Shown here one piece after another: positions 1 through 11,112 of a stretch of DNA of 64,000 nt. The notes beneath the pieces are model-generated. The model was given only the letters and a program-made list of their open reading frames with translations, was not told the DNA's origin and did no database searches. Source of the stretch: Mycocentrospora acerina. Its lineage: Eukaryota > Ascomycota > Dothideomycetes > Pleosporales. How positions within the stretch are numbered: position 1 is the stretch's first letter; every line of letters starts with the position of its first letter. The stretch lies in the NCBI GenBank assembly GCA_022701365.1, contig JAKUHH010000184.1, forward strand, positions 310,001 through 374,000, given 5' to 3'. A program made the translations under genes and the position numbers.

Positions 1-1815
1 TCTCTTCTGTGATTCTAGCGGACCCAACGATCTTGTATGTTGATCCTAGATGACCTTCTCTCAAGATTAATGGCAGTAGAACTCTAGATATATAACATAA
101 ATGGTCACCTTGTTTTGCTCGAAGTGGTACAATGCCAATCAACCCAGATTCGGTGATCACAATTTATCTTTTCCCGTACAGACGCTCAACACAGATTTCC
201 AAAATATTGACGATCTTCCATAGTGCCTGGAAAGCAGACAAACTCCTATCCAGAAAATAGCTAGGCAATAACTCTCGGATTTTTGATTCTTCGTCATACA
301 ATTAGTAATCAAGCACTGCATGCAACCAGCGCAGAAAGTCTTCCTGTGCAAGGTCGGGTTCGTCGGTCCAATCCAAATGAAGGGTTTGAATCACCGATAT
401 CTTAAATTACGAGAAAGTTCTCCTGAAGGACCCTAATATATGCTTCAGCCACAGCGCTATTGCTGTTGCAGTTGCTTCTTGCTTGTTTTTGGAGAATTCA
501 AGTGAGGGAGTGAAACAATATGCAATATTGTCTTCGAGATAGCCATATATAGAAAGGACAGTATCATTAAAGTCGTGTAGAGGTTGGCCATGTGGCCAGA
601 ATGTATTGTCTTTCGGTCAAGGATAATTGCACTCCATAGTATCCGTCGGCTCTTGAGAACTAAGTTTGTTGCTGATCACATTTAACAAGTTCTTGTCGGA
701 CACCAGACCTGTGATCATCCCATCACCCCACCTCGGCATCCAGCTAGGAATGTTGGGAACGGCTCATTCCCCGCCATCAACAAGCAGCGTAATGCACAAG
801 GGCCTCCAGCGAAGTAGATCGACAAAATATTATGCAAATAATTTGCTCATCAGATTTATTGTAATGATATTTAACGGTACGAGTAACAGGCACTTGTAAC
901 ACGATGTAATAAGCGTATCCGTGATCTTTCACATTGGTGATCTATTTCTTGCGTAGTACTTGAAACACTGCAACTCCGTCAGCCTTGTGTGATTGATTCG
1001 ATTCGCAATCATCTACGGCTGTCCCTGTATCGACAAGCATACCTATCTGATATATCGATGGATGATAGATAGTTGATGCTCGAAGGTACTTCGTTGCAAG
1101 AAGTGCATCATTGTAGGCCATATGGTGCGTTTGAGTGAAGAACAAGGGAATTTCACCTAATGTATGTTCCTGAAACGTCCACCCACGACAGAATCACCCA
1201 TGCTGTATGAGTAGACCGAAATGTATAGATTCTTTTTCGGCGCATCTAGTTTGCCGCTTCGCTCTGCTCTGCAATACCATCATACCATATGTTACTTTTT
1301 TTTTGCCATTCGTAAAATTTCTGAACTTCAACGAAGCATGATCTTCGTGCTTTCCGCCAGGCAAAACATAGGCTAATTGCACCTTGCCATATATACCGGC
1401 AATGATTTTAACTTTGTGGTTGCGTTCGCTGATGTCAAATTGATTGGTATAAATGTTGTCAACCCAAACGCTGGTCTAGCCAATATTTTCCTGTAAACGG
1501 TGTGATGTTCGGGTTATATCGATGTCGTGACTCCCACACCAGTTGGTGTACAATTCCTCTGGTGAAGTTAAGTTTTCTTTAAATTCTGCACATTTTTCTT
1601 TGCTCCACAAAAGACGAGGCTTCAAATTGAGGTCGACTAGCCAAAGATATAGCCCGTAATTGTGCCGTTCGAAGAACATGGACTGGATTGCATAGAAGCT
1701 GGTGTAAGTCGAGTATTAGAATATCCTGTGGGATTTTAAGGCAAACAAGCTCTTCGTAGGGGTTGATAGGGCTTGTTACAGACTGTGTGGGCCTTGCTAC
1801 TGCTTTATGCATCAA
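1..1815 (-). pseudogene. HET-domain heterokaryon-incompatibility gene, degraded and cut by the window edge
   Basis: Reading the minus strand gives pieces of a fungal HET protein in the expected order. The signature VWVDNIYTNQ, followed by ISERNHKV and IYGKV, lies near 1390-1470. The RGWTFQE motif lies near 1150-1185. The C-terminal module (VITESG, QGDHLCY, YKIVGSA) runs from about 160 to the window edge. The frame is interrupted by TAG at 1476-1478 just before the signature, by TGA at 1194-1196 just before the second motif, and by TAA at 164-166. The pieces also sit in different frames, so insertions or deletions occurred as well. Intact HET proteins trigger cell death after fusion of incompatible hyphae; this copy cannot encode one as it stands. 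The upstream limit near 1815 is approximate because the N-terminal part is poorly conserved. Confidence 0.75.
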
Positions 1816-2548
1816 GTCAGCTACATCCTGTGCCGAATATTGACAGAGCCATTGTTCCTTGTAGTATGCGCTAGTAATACACTACATAGGAAAGAAATAT
1901 ACATGAAGAGGTCAAGAGGCATTGCATGACTTATTAAAGTCGTCTTCGTTAGAGGGCTGAGTCGTTGCTTCTGCCTCTGTTGGCGAGCTCAGTGATTGGC
2001 TTGATATGTGAACGCGAGCCCCTGTGATGTGTGAGTGTAGGATTAGCATACATTTCTTGACATAGAGTTTGACAAGTTTCACTTGGCAATGAGGTTACGT
2101 GGCGTGGTGAATGATAATCAATTTCACGATATCCTGAGCTCCAAATCGTTGGGACGCGTGTTGAGGAGACCGTGTTCGCCTACAGGAGTCGGGCAATGGT
2201 TCCGAAGGACATGTGTAACAGGACTCGAGGCACGTCACGATAACAATAGTGGTGATTGCTGGCCTTTGGCATATTGGTATACCCGATTAGGTTGTGGTTG
2301 CGAGCGAGCGACCTCGGGATGGAAGAAACCCTTCTGCACGTGCTTAATAGCAAACAACCTAGGCACGCGCGCGTCATCGTTCGTCGATGGAAATAAGTTT
2401 ACGTGCCGCTCATCCCACTTACTTAGTTGGTGTGTCCACCCTGACAACGCAAGAGTATATGTACCTGCCACATGCGCATGGGAGCGGCTGAATTTTTGTA
2501 TTTCGAGCGTATCGACTGAAAGTTGATCTCGCGCACTCCATCACCACC
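1816..2548. other. intergenic region between the HET relic and a hydrolase gene
   Basis: I see no convincing gene here. A reading frame at 2083-2526 on the plus strand lacks an ATG start, has a cysteine/tryptophan-rich composition unlike a folded protein, and abuts the hydrolase start, so it is most likely promoter or 5' UTR sequence. Confidence 0.5.
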
Positions 2549-4149
2549 ATGCTAGACCATACAATACCTGGGTACCTCTTCATCCAGCTATGCATCTATG
2601 GCTTGCGCGCCGTTCTGCCTCTGAGTGTTTTTTATGCTTCCATTAGTATCGCAGAACCTCCAACTACGGCCTTTGGACACTTCCTCCTCGCATGGAGTAT
2701 CATCGAGACCGCTTTCTGGCTGCTAGTCTTCCTGCCGCGTAAGCGCGCACTCCAAAATTCTGCAGAGCATCCGCCGCCTTTGGAAATAGAGGAGCGAAAA
2801 GCTCTTTTTTGGAAATGCTGGGATAATATTGCACATCCCGAGTACTATATCAGTAAATGGTTCTTGGGAGCGAGAGTTGGCGACGTTAGGAGGGAGAACG
2901 TGAGACAGTTTTTCGAATGGGCATTACTGAATCGGGAGACTGAGAGTGAGGAGGAGAGAAATCGGAGGATGCGGGAACATCCAGAAGAAACTCGTGCGGA
3001 GCAGAAGGAGCTTGACGGCTATGCAGATGGCATACAGACATTGCTTGGTGGGAAACTTGAACCTGGTTGGGGAAGTGCAAAGAGCCTTAGATTGACTATT
3101 GATGAAGTCAGAATGTTGCATCGACCAGTAGTGTGGTATCTAGTAGGTCGGACACGTCCGTTGCTATGGGCTATGCTTACGTATTCCAGGCTGTTTTGTT
3201 CGTCGACACCCTCACAGCGGCACGTCTTCGCTATAATGGTTTCGGTCTATACCGTACTAGCCTTTGCTCATCAATGTCCATCATTCCGCCCAGAATCGCC
3301 AGTCTCGCTGCTCGTCAGGTTTCCTCCGCCCCAGACTTGAGCTACTGGTATCGCCCACATACCTCGAAGACGCGTCTTCCGATTCTCTTTATACATGGCA
3401 TAGGCATCGGCTTGTATCCATATGTCAATTTCCTAAGCCAGATAAGCAAAGACGATCCCAAGGCAGCTGAGGATGGTGAGGTTGGCATAATTGCATTGGA
3501 ATTCATGCCCATCTGCTTTCGCATTACCGGACCTATTCTCCACACCGATGAGATGTGTCGTCAGGTCAATAACATCCTTGACCGCCATGGCTTCAATAAA
3601 GTTGTCCTTGCGAGCCACTCTTACGGCTCGGTAATTTCGACACACCTTCTAAAGAGCGCATTAACTGCCCCCAAAATTGGATCTGTTCTTTTTGTAGATC
3701 CTGTCACGTTCTTACTGCATTTGCCCGACGTTGCGTACAACTTCACCGCTAGAAAGCCACGATATGCAAACGAATTGCAGCTCTACTACTTTGCCTCAAC
3801 TGACATGATGATCGCACATACACTCGCGCGACACTTCTTTTGGGCCCGAAATATCCTTTGGAAGGACGAAATCAGCACTCGCCGGGTTACAGTCAGTCTC
3901 GGCGGCAAGGATTTGATCGTCGATACCGAAACAGTAGGTAGGTATTTGAATGGAGTTGATTTGAAGAGCGAGGAAAAGGGGTGGAAAGATAAGGAGTGGA
4001 CCGGCAATGGCCTGGAGACACTCTGGTGGCCAACAGCAGATCATGCGCAAGTGTTTGAAAGAAAAATCGGAAAGCAGAAGTTGGTTAAGGTCTTGCTTGA
4101 TTACGTGGAACGGGTAGATGAAGGGGAGAGTGTAGAAGAGTTGAATTAG
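2549..4149 (+). CDS. membrane-anchored alpha/beta hydrolase, 517 aa
   Basis: Two exons, 2549-3142 and 3190-4149, joined by a 47-bp GT-AG intron in phase 0; the join restores a continuous protein (VVWYL-AVLFVD). The N-terminal 65 residues hold two hydrophobic segments, so the protein is probably anchored in a membrane. Residues about 265-505 form an alpha/beta hydrolase fold: the oxyanion-side motif FIHGIG, the nucleophile elbow SHSYGS with Ser342, a likely acid Asp439 in GGKDLIVD, and His483 in ADHAQVF. The middle (residues 75-170) is charged and helical. The family is common in filamentous fungi, but I cannot assign a substrate. The ATG at 2549 is the first in frame after the gene-free leader. 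A long internal frame starting near 3133 is just the second exon read into the intron. Confidence 0.85.
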
Positions 4150-4454
4150 ATAGCGCGTACCACTACTCTATTTTTTGCGTACCTAGAAAATTGTCGCATC
4201 ACTCATGCGCGACTGTTTCACCAAGCCATTCAAGGTCAATCGCGCTGAAGCACGTTCTTGTGGTCGAGGGGGCCCGACCGGCCCGCAATATGAGACGAAT
4301 GGTCTACAGAGCCGGCCCCGCCATCGCCGAAAATATGTATATATATATATACAACAGTCATTGTCATGACCAGATGAACTTCGTATCAGAACTCTTATTT
4401 TGTTGTAATACAGAGCATTTAGTTACAAAACATCAAATATAATCAATCATCAAT
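4150..4454. other. short intergenic spacer
   Basis: Downstream of the hydrolase and upstream of the Ayg1-like gene. It contains an alternating TA run near 4334-4351 that could serve as a TATA-like element about 100 bp before the next ATG. Nothing else is seen. Confidence 0.4.
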
Positions 4455-5666
4455 ATGCCCAATGGAAACTGGATTCTTGGGGACTTGTTTGAGAAAGACT
4501 TTGGGCATCGTGGCAGCATTCACAAATTATGGGAAATGCGGTGGAAGATGCCGTGTCAAAGAGGTGTATACCCCTTCCACGATGGCAACTTTCAAGACTT
4601 TGAGCCTATTTTCAATTTTCTCATCGAAAACAACATCAACGACCCATACGATGACGCATACACGAATGCATTCCTACCAACTGCGCAAAGACTGGCAAAA
4701 ATAGCTTCAGAATTGGAAGAGGAGGATAGGAAGAAGTCCGAAGCCCTGTACCTCCGTGCAAATGCTGTCTTTCGGCTGGCCAGGTTTCCATACATTGGTA
4801 CAGAGCTGAAAAGAAAAGTTTTCGAAGAGCAGAAAGAGGCGTACCTCTGTAGTACAAAGCTTTGGAATGTACCGATTGAGGAGATTGTTATTCCGCATCC
4901 GAACGCGACTAACGGCGATGGTAACATCATTCCCCTGTATATTCGCAAGCCGAACGGTGCGGGTCCATTTCCTACCATACTTTTAATCACAGGCCTGGAT
5001 GGTCACCGCCCTGATAATACCGAGCGTACTCAAGAGCATCTTGATCGTGGCTGGGCAACTGTCATCTGCGATATTCCTGGTACTACTGTAGACTGTCCAG
5101 CGAACAAGCGAGATCCACTCTCGCCCGACCGGCTGTTCACATCGATCATTGAATGGATCAAAGTAACCCCGTATTTAGATCATACTAGAATCATCGCATG
5201 GGGCCTGTCAGCAGGTGGTTACTATGCCATCCGTCTGGCACATACGCACAAGAACCAATTATTGGGCAGTGTTGGCCACGGCGCAGGGACACACCACTAC
5301 ATTGGCCGAGAATGGCTTGAGCAAATCGACAAACATGAATACCCGTTCGGCCTTGAGGAAGCATATATCCAAAAATACGGCTATAAGGATTTTGAGGAGA
5401 TGAAAGAAAAGTGTCAGGACGAGTTTAGCTTGGTGAACGGCAAAGGCGAAGGTGTTGCGGTTGTTGGGCAGGGTTTGAATAGCTGTAGACTTTTACTCAT
5501 CAACGGTGAGCTAGATGGTTGTATGCCAATCGAGGACAGCTTACTGCTGAGTGAGTACGGGAGGCCGAAGGAGATCAGGGTCGTAAAGAACAGGGCACAT
5601 ATGGGGTATCCTGAGGCGAACGGGGTTGTCTATCCGTGGTTAGAGGAGGTCATGGCATCGAAATGA
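4455..5666 (+). CDS. Ayg1-like alpha/beta hydrolase, 403 aa, single exon
   Basis: Intact single-exon frame with ATG at 4455. The length and layout match the Ayg1 (yellowish-green 1) family, whose founding member shortens a heptaketide naphthopyrone precursor in DHN-melanin synthesis of Aspergillus fumigatus. A helical lid domain fills residues 1-135. The hydrolase core carries the nucleophile elbow WGLSAGG (Ser252), the acid in GELDG (Asp354) and the base in RAHMG (His382). From memory, the Ayg1 triad has nearly the same spacing, so the active site looks complete. There is no polyketide synthase or other pigment gene in the window, so the substrate here is open; relatives act on acyl or polyketide chains. 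The nearest upstream gene is another alpha/beta hydrolase 305 bp away, with no clear sequence likeness beyond the fold. Confidence 0.85.
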   Translation: MPNGNWILGDLFEKDFGHRGSIHKLWEMRWKMPCQRGVYPFHDGNFQDFEPIFNFLIENNINDPYDDAYTNAFLPTAQRLAKIASELEEEDRKKSEALYLRANAVFRLARFPYIGTELKRKVFEEQKEAYLCSTKLWNVPIEEIVIPHPNATNGDGNIIPLYIRKPNGAGPFPTILLITGLDGHRPDNTERTQEHLDRGWATVICDIPGTTVDCPANKRDPLSPDRLFTSIIEWIKVTPYLDHTRIIAWGLSAGGYYAIRLAHTHKNQLLGSVGHGAGTHHYIGREWLEQIDKHEYPFGLEEAYIQKYGYKDFEEMKEKCQDEFSLVNGKGEGVAVVGQGLNSCRLLLINGELDGCMPIEDSLLLSEYGRPKEIRVVKNRAHMGYPEANGVVYPWLEEVMASK

Positions 5667-6935
5667 GCATTTAAAGAGTCATACTGAAAATTTGGGACAC
5701 TCATCAGTCTTAAATATCTTGCGGATCGTCTTCATGCTAAAATTCAAATCATGTCAAACGCGATTAGTGATTTGTCGCCAGGTTTACATTGTTGTGCCTG
5801 ATATATTCTTATATTGCTTATTATAGTTGTAAAACTTCCACTATCGTTCAATGTAATCAATTTGGGCTTAATTCCCCTCCCATGCCTTTCGCGGGGTTTT
5901 GGTGTCTGTCCCAGTGACAAATGTCTAATTGAACAATTAATCGCTCCCTTATCTTCTCATTTATATGCAATAATATCAGATCGCTCAGATCTATAATTTC
6001 CTGTGGGCGTCGGGTGCGAATGTGGTATCGATTGCGTTCTGGTTGGTCTTGAATAATAGGCTGAGTGTTACGATCGGATTGCGACCATTTCTGCTGAAGA
6101 TTCACAGGTCGGATAGGATACATTGTGAGACTCCAAAAATGAATCTAGCCATAAAATACCTTTCCATTAGACTTGGATGTGTGCCTATATGCCCAAACTT
6201 TCTTCCAAGATTCACAGTGCTTGCAGGCTGGTAGCAGCGACGCTCTTCGTTATAACAGTCTAATACATTGTAATTTCAAGTGTGCGCTATGAATACACAT
6301 CTTTTTCGTCTGGGATATTCCTGCATTTATAAATCACTTCTTCATTTGTAGATGTGTGTGGAGAAAATAGCTATAGATGTTTTTCTTCTTTTGTTGTTGG
6401 CTAAGACTGCGCGCATTGATTGGGCTACGAACCAGGCTGATCAATATAATACTATTTGCAGGTTGATTACACTTCTGTTGAATTGACATTTACGCTTGAT
6501 AACAACTGTCGTATGCTGCTGCAAGTAAAGAATATTAGACATCGTTACTTCCTCACAGCAAGACCCGAGGTAGATCTCGTTTACAACCGTCATCCTCCAG
6601 CCCCGCATCCCGCTTTCCCCATCGGTTCACCATCAACCGCGTGACACCGCAGAACCGATATCGCGATAATCAGCATCAAAAGTTCACTCATAAGCACAAA
6701 GGAGAATTGTTACATTCATTATAAAATCCTTGAAAGTGGCAAAACATTGACGCACATCCTGGCAACTTATTCACGGGAAACACGACATCTCCGACCGCGG
6801 CCGAAAGCTGGCTGTGAATCATCACACCTCTGCAGGGTTTAATACACAAAGCGACATCGACTCACATCCTCGATTCATTTCCCATCATCCTCGTAGCACC
6901 TTGCACTGCGACGCTCGAAAAATCGACAATTAATC
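5667..6935. other. 1.27-kb AT-rich intergenic region
   Basis: Stop-rich on both strands. Short frames of 60-88 codons occur, but none has a recognisable domain, good start context or supporting splice sites. I see no repeat or RNA gene. Confidence 0.5.
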
Positions 6936-7949
6936 ATGGGTGTCTTCTATGAGAACATTCCGAATAGTTTGGTGCCATGGATCATGGACCAGAAAGTGCT
7001 CTGGGTGTACGTTTTCACTTAGTTTTTTCTTTCTCTATATGCTCATTGTATCCATCACATGCAAAGAGCTTTTAGGTCTTGTTCTCATTTCTTTACGGGT
7101 CACGTCAATTGTCTTCTTCCCAATAGCTCCACTAACAATCCTCAGCGGCACCGCCCCTCTTTCTTCGGTAGGCCACATAAACATCTCTCCAAAAGGCTCA
7201 TCTACTGGCGGTCCTGCCTACGGTGTCCTCTCTCCCACTCAGTTTTGGTATGTCGACCTCACCGGATCCGGAGTAGAGACGCATGCCCATCTCCACGAGC
7301 CTAACAACGGGCGAATCTGTGTCATGGTAACTATCATCGAAGCCTACTTCTAAAATGAATTGAACCTAACAACTGGAAGTTTGCTGCCTTCACTGGCGCC
7401 CCAAAAATTGTCCGCATATGGGGCACTGGTACACCTCTCGAATACGGTACTCCGGCATTCACCGAATTTGTTTCCACACACGGCATCGCACTCATTCCCG
7501 GCGTCCGCAGTATCATACTAATCGACGTGCATCAATGCGCTACTTCCTGCGGATGGTCCGTCCCAGAGTATACGTTCGTCAAGCACCGCTCTACACTTAA
7601 CGATCACTTCGAGAAGAAGGAAGAAAAGTACAAAAACGGAAAGACTGAAGAGAACATGGATCACTATTGGGCGTGGAAGAGCCAAGCAAGTATTGATGGA
7701 CTCCCAGGGATGAAGAGGGGGGTTGATTATGCGAAGAAAGAGGGCGTGGCGCCGTTGAAAAAGATGATTGGAAAGTATGCACCCTATGCTCCCGATGTGC
7801 CGAGAACGGCGCCTGGAGGGAGTGCAGGTGGGCCAGTGTATTTGTTGCTTATGTTGTTATTGGGCATCATTATTGGTGGTGCTATGGCACTTAGCTTCGT
7901 CACGCCGCAAAGATTGGAACAGCTGAGACAAAGCAAAGTGTTGTTTTGA
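6936..7949 (+). CDS. pyridoxamine 5'-phosphate oxidase-fold protein with C-terminal membrane anchor, 273 aa
   Basis: Three exons: 6936-7006, 7146-7326 and 7380-7949. Intron 1 (139 bp) has a CTAAC branch site shortly before its AG; intron 2 is 53 bp. The protein begins MGVFYENIP and carries the family pattern of fungal pyridox-oxidase-like proteins: GTAPLS, NISPKGSS, FWYVDLTGSG and VRIWGTGT, with the split-barrel flavin-binding fold in residues 5-175. Residues about 235-260 are a strongly hydrophobic segment, suggesting a tail anchor in a membrane. Family members bind FMN or related cofactors; many fungal ones are uncharacterised, so an oxidase reaction is not proven. A GTG at 6940 in another frame is not the start; the ATG at 6936 reads directly into the conserved N-terminus. 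Confidence 0.82.
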
Positions 7950-8799
7950 GGGCGGGTTGACTATTAATGATATGTTATATGCTTTTAAAACGACTCGAAG
8001 GTTTGGCAAAACTGACAACATAAGGCTTGAGAAATTGTTGTACATCTACTGTAAACACTTCACACATCGCGTCTTGTCGCCGAAATTGAAAATCCTTGAA
8101 ATTATTCTGAGAATGAGAAGCGCATGCTTTTAATAATAAATTTTATGTCAATTTTGTCACTAATTTAAACAAAGAAAATTACCACCAAAAATTCCATATT
8201 CAAGGAGCAGCCTTTTGTAGCCTGTCCTCCATCTATAGACATCAAACCTGAAAACTTGTCCACCGGTAGAACCAACTACAAGTTGCGCAGGCCAGAATTT
8301 ATAGATTTTGATGATATTTCGATTTCCAAGCCCACGGAAACATTACAAGTCGTATTCGTTCCGACTGATGTGGACGACAACTGAAAATAGCAATTTTTTA
8401 CTGGACATTCGCTTGCTTACACACGTAATGCACATGTTTTGACTTGCAGCTTAAAGATTACAAAAATAGGAGGCGAAGATCGAAATCTTTTGCGAGCGGT
8501 AAGCACACGAGAATGCGTAGCTATGATAGGCTTGCCTTTCACTTCTTAGTATCCTGGACGTGGTTGATTTCAGGCCTGATAAGAGGTGAATACAATCTAC
8601 CGCCATCTGCAGAATATTCAAGCCAATTATCAAAAGTGAGCTACACTTTCACTCTCATACCCTTATATTCCTACTGTTGAATCTACACGAGCAATTTCAC
8701 CAAAATTAAATCAGTTTATCTTCTCACATAAACTTCTGCCGCCCTTTACATATCTCTCTGTATCAACAAATCGAATACCGCCCACCCCCAATACCTACG
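7950..8799. other. 850-bp intergenic region
   Basis: AT-rich spacer between two plus-strand genes. Nothing beyond short random frames is visible. Confidence 0.5.
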
Positions 8800-9708
8800 A
8801 TGTCGCGTCCCAAACCATCCAGAAACCATGTTATCTTTGTGAAAAACGTGCCCTCCTCGACGGCCAAAAGTATAATTCCACGCCTCTACGCACAATACCA
8901 TGCCGTTGAATACCACAATATATATGCGTCCTCGTCCATTACTACAGTCATGGTTGGCTTCAGGACCAAGGAAGAGGCTGTGTGTGCGCAGCAAGAGACT
9001 AACGGCATGGGATTGGAGAATGTAATCTTGAGGGTAGAATTGTATAACAAGAGCCAGTCTATGAGGTTTCTGAGGGGAACGAGGAGGGTGGATGGAAGAT
9101 GGGAGGATGAGGAGGAGACTGAGACTGAAGAGGAGGAGCATTTGGTCAAGGCTGTAAATGGGTATTTGGAAGAAGAAGAGCTGGACGCGGAAAAGGAGAA
9201 TATGGATGGGTTTGGGTCAGTGGATAAGAATGTGAGGAAAATCGCAAAAACGGGAACGCTGTGGGCTCAGGTTGCTGCAAGATCGCGAGCTGCGAACGCG
9301 TATTACGCACTAAAAGAGCCTAGAGACATTATACCGAAGATTTTGGTAGGCGTGGAAGATGACATTGGAATGGTGATGAGAGAAGATGGATTCATGGCAC
9401 CTGATGGCTCTCATCGCTTGCAACCCTCGTCCACAACTAGTAGAGGCAATGCTGATGACTCAAAAAGCCAGTCATTATTTCCAGTCTTATACCACAATAC
9501 CAACAAAACGGAAAATGCATCAAAAACGAAGGAAGAATCAGGACTTCCACGGTATACCTCCTACCAAGCGAGAACCGAGCCTACTGTAGTTAAATCGAAT
9601 AGTCAACCCAAGCGACTTGAAATGCTCGCATGGCCAACGGATACTGCGGAGTACATCCAACAGCGTCATCGTATGACGTGCTCTTTCTGCCAGATGAAGC
9701 GTCGATGA
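8800..9708 (+). CDS. RRM-domain protein of unknown function, 302 aa
   Basis: Single exon with ATG at 8800. Residues about 10-85 fit an RNA-recognition motif: a beta1-like stretch HVIFVKNVP, a helix, a central VMVGF strand in place of the usual RNP1, and a closing LRVEL strand. Both RNP motifs are degenerate, so RNA binding is likely but may be weak. An acidic stretch (WEDEEETETEEEE) follows, then a mostly disordered region. The C-terminus ends CSFCQMKRR, a short CxxC with basic residues that looks conserved by design rather than chance, although no second metal-binding pair is visible. I do not recognise the gene. There is no signal peptide or membrane segment, so a nuclear or cytoplasmic role is likely. 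Confidence 0.75.
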   Translation: MSRPKPSRNHVIFVKNVPSSTAKSIIPRLYAQYHAVEYHNIYASSSITTVMVGFRTKEEAVCAQQETNGMGLENVILRVELYNKSQSMRFLRGTRRVDGRWEDEEETETEEEEHLVKAVNGYLEEEELDAEKENMDGFGSVDKNVRKIAKTGTLWAQVAARSRAANAYYALKEPRDIIPKILVGVEDDIGMVMREDGFMAPDGSHRLQPSSTTSRGNADDSKSQSLFPVLYHNTNKTENASKTKEESGLPRYTSYQARTEPTVVKSNSQPKRLEMLAWPTDTAEYIQQRHRMTCSFCQMKRR

Positions 9709-10515
9709 GTGGCTCAGGTCAGTGAGAGGATAAGATTGTAGCACAGAGCGTGTGGAACCTGGAAGTGAACGAAAATTCTTCTGAACATTTAATCACTACA
9801 TGCATTATTGGCTGGGTTAGATTGAATCCTGCTGTATCCTTCGATTTACGTTATATCTGTAACTACTCTGGCCTTTGATCTTCATTGAAGATATCTCTAG
9901 CTGATTCAAACATCAAATTCTTTTAGATCTCCTTGGCAATGCCCAAGATGTTTATGATGTTTATTTCCTTCCGGCCTTCAATTGTCTGCTGAAATTGTTT
10001 AAGATTTTAGGTGATTTGTGACAATCTTCCCCATTTGTGAACAGTTTGCCGAGTAACAGGCAGACCGCAAGACAGCTGAAATATTGTAGCTTCCAAGGAG
10101 TATCTGGCTGCCCAGATGCAGAGCAACGGTGTGTCCGCTGGTCGTTAGCCAAACAATCATTTCCAAATTTGGTAGTTCTTTAACGGACTGTAAGCTTGTG
10201 CTTTTGGACCAGATGATCCTATCACCAAAAATAGGAGAGGTAAGATCGAGAATGTTGAAAATCGAAGGCTTTGAAAAGCTTCCAGTGAGCTTATGCCTCC
10301 GTCTAGAGACGCCACCGCTAGTTGTACAGATCATGCCGCGTGTATGATACAAGTATAGCACAGAAGCTGAGAAGAGTGGAAACGCCGACCGCTGCCAAAC
10401 CCGGTGTGCGGCATGTGCAAAGACCCCAGAACAAACACCCGTCATCCAGATCCCATATGAATCGCTTTTGACATTATAATCCTCGTCTCTCGAAAGACCC
10501 GCTTGCGAATGCAGT
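9709..10515. other. intergenic region between convergent genes
   Basis: Lies between the RRM gene (plus) and TIM17 (minus) and so holds two 3' UTRs. A minus-strand frame at 9999-10559 only runs through this sequence and the TIM17 3' end in a different frame. No feature found. Confidence 0.5.
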
Positions 10516-11112
10516 CTATGCTGTGACCATGCCGCCGCCGCTTGATGGTGCGCCGACATCGGTGGGCGGTGGTGGAGGGGCGTCGAGTCTTGTGTTGTCG
10601 GCCATCATCCTGTTGAAACCGATGGACACACCCTCGATGACTGCCAAGAGAATGGCACACGAGATGGCGCCGTTGCGCATCGACTTGTAGCCTCCTCGTA
10701 CGGCGAGCGATCCACCTGTGAAGAACCCCGCAATGATGGCGTTCCATGGGTCCTCCTTCTTCCGTATTCCCTTGACCGCGCAGTCGTATGTGTTGAAAAG
10801 TCCTCCCCAGACACCGAAGTTGCCGCCGAGAACGGGTGCGCGGGCTTTGATCGCGGTGATGGCGCCGATGCGGCGTTCGCCGTAGGGAGTGTTGCGGAAC
10901 TGAAGGGACCATTGTGAGCGTAGTCGAGCAAGTCCAGGATCAGAAACATACGCCTTTCACGCCATGCCATACTGCGCCACCGACAGCCTGGATGTTTGTT
11001 AGCCGATGAGGTGCGAAAGACATGTGCCCAGAATCCAACATACACCCATGGCAAAGGCACCACCGAAGTCATTGAGAATCACCCAAGGGCAGGGGTCGCG
11101 TGAGTGATCCAT
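10516..11112 (-). CDS. TIM17: TIM17, mitochondrial inner-membrane import translocase subunit, 162 aa
   Basis: Three exons on the minus strand: 11112-11044, 10987-10952 and 10899-10516, separated by introns of 56 and 52 bp. The start MDHSRDPCPW and the following DFGGAFAMGAVGG are diagnostic of Tim17. The four hydrophobic segments of the Tim17/22/23 fold follow, with glycine-rich helices (LGGNFGVWGG, GFFTGG) and the usual tail after the last helix. The length matches yeast Tim17 (158 aa). Tim17 forms the translocation path of the TIM23 complex for presequence proteins, so this is a housekeeping gene. The tiny 36-nt middle exon means that simple frame searches miss the true start at 11112. Confidence 0.97.

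Noticed and set aside
2083..2526. 147-codon plus-strand frame before the first hydrolase
   Set aside because: No ATG start, no domain, and a composition typical of non-coding DNA; it ends just before the real start codon.
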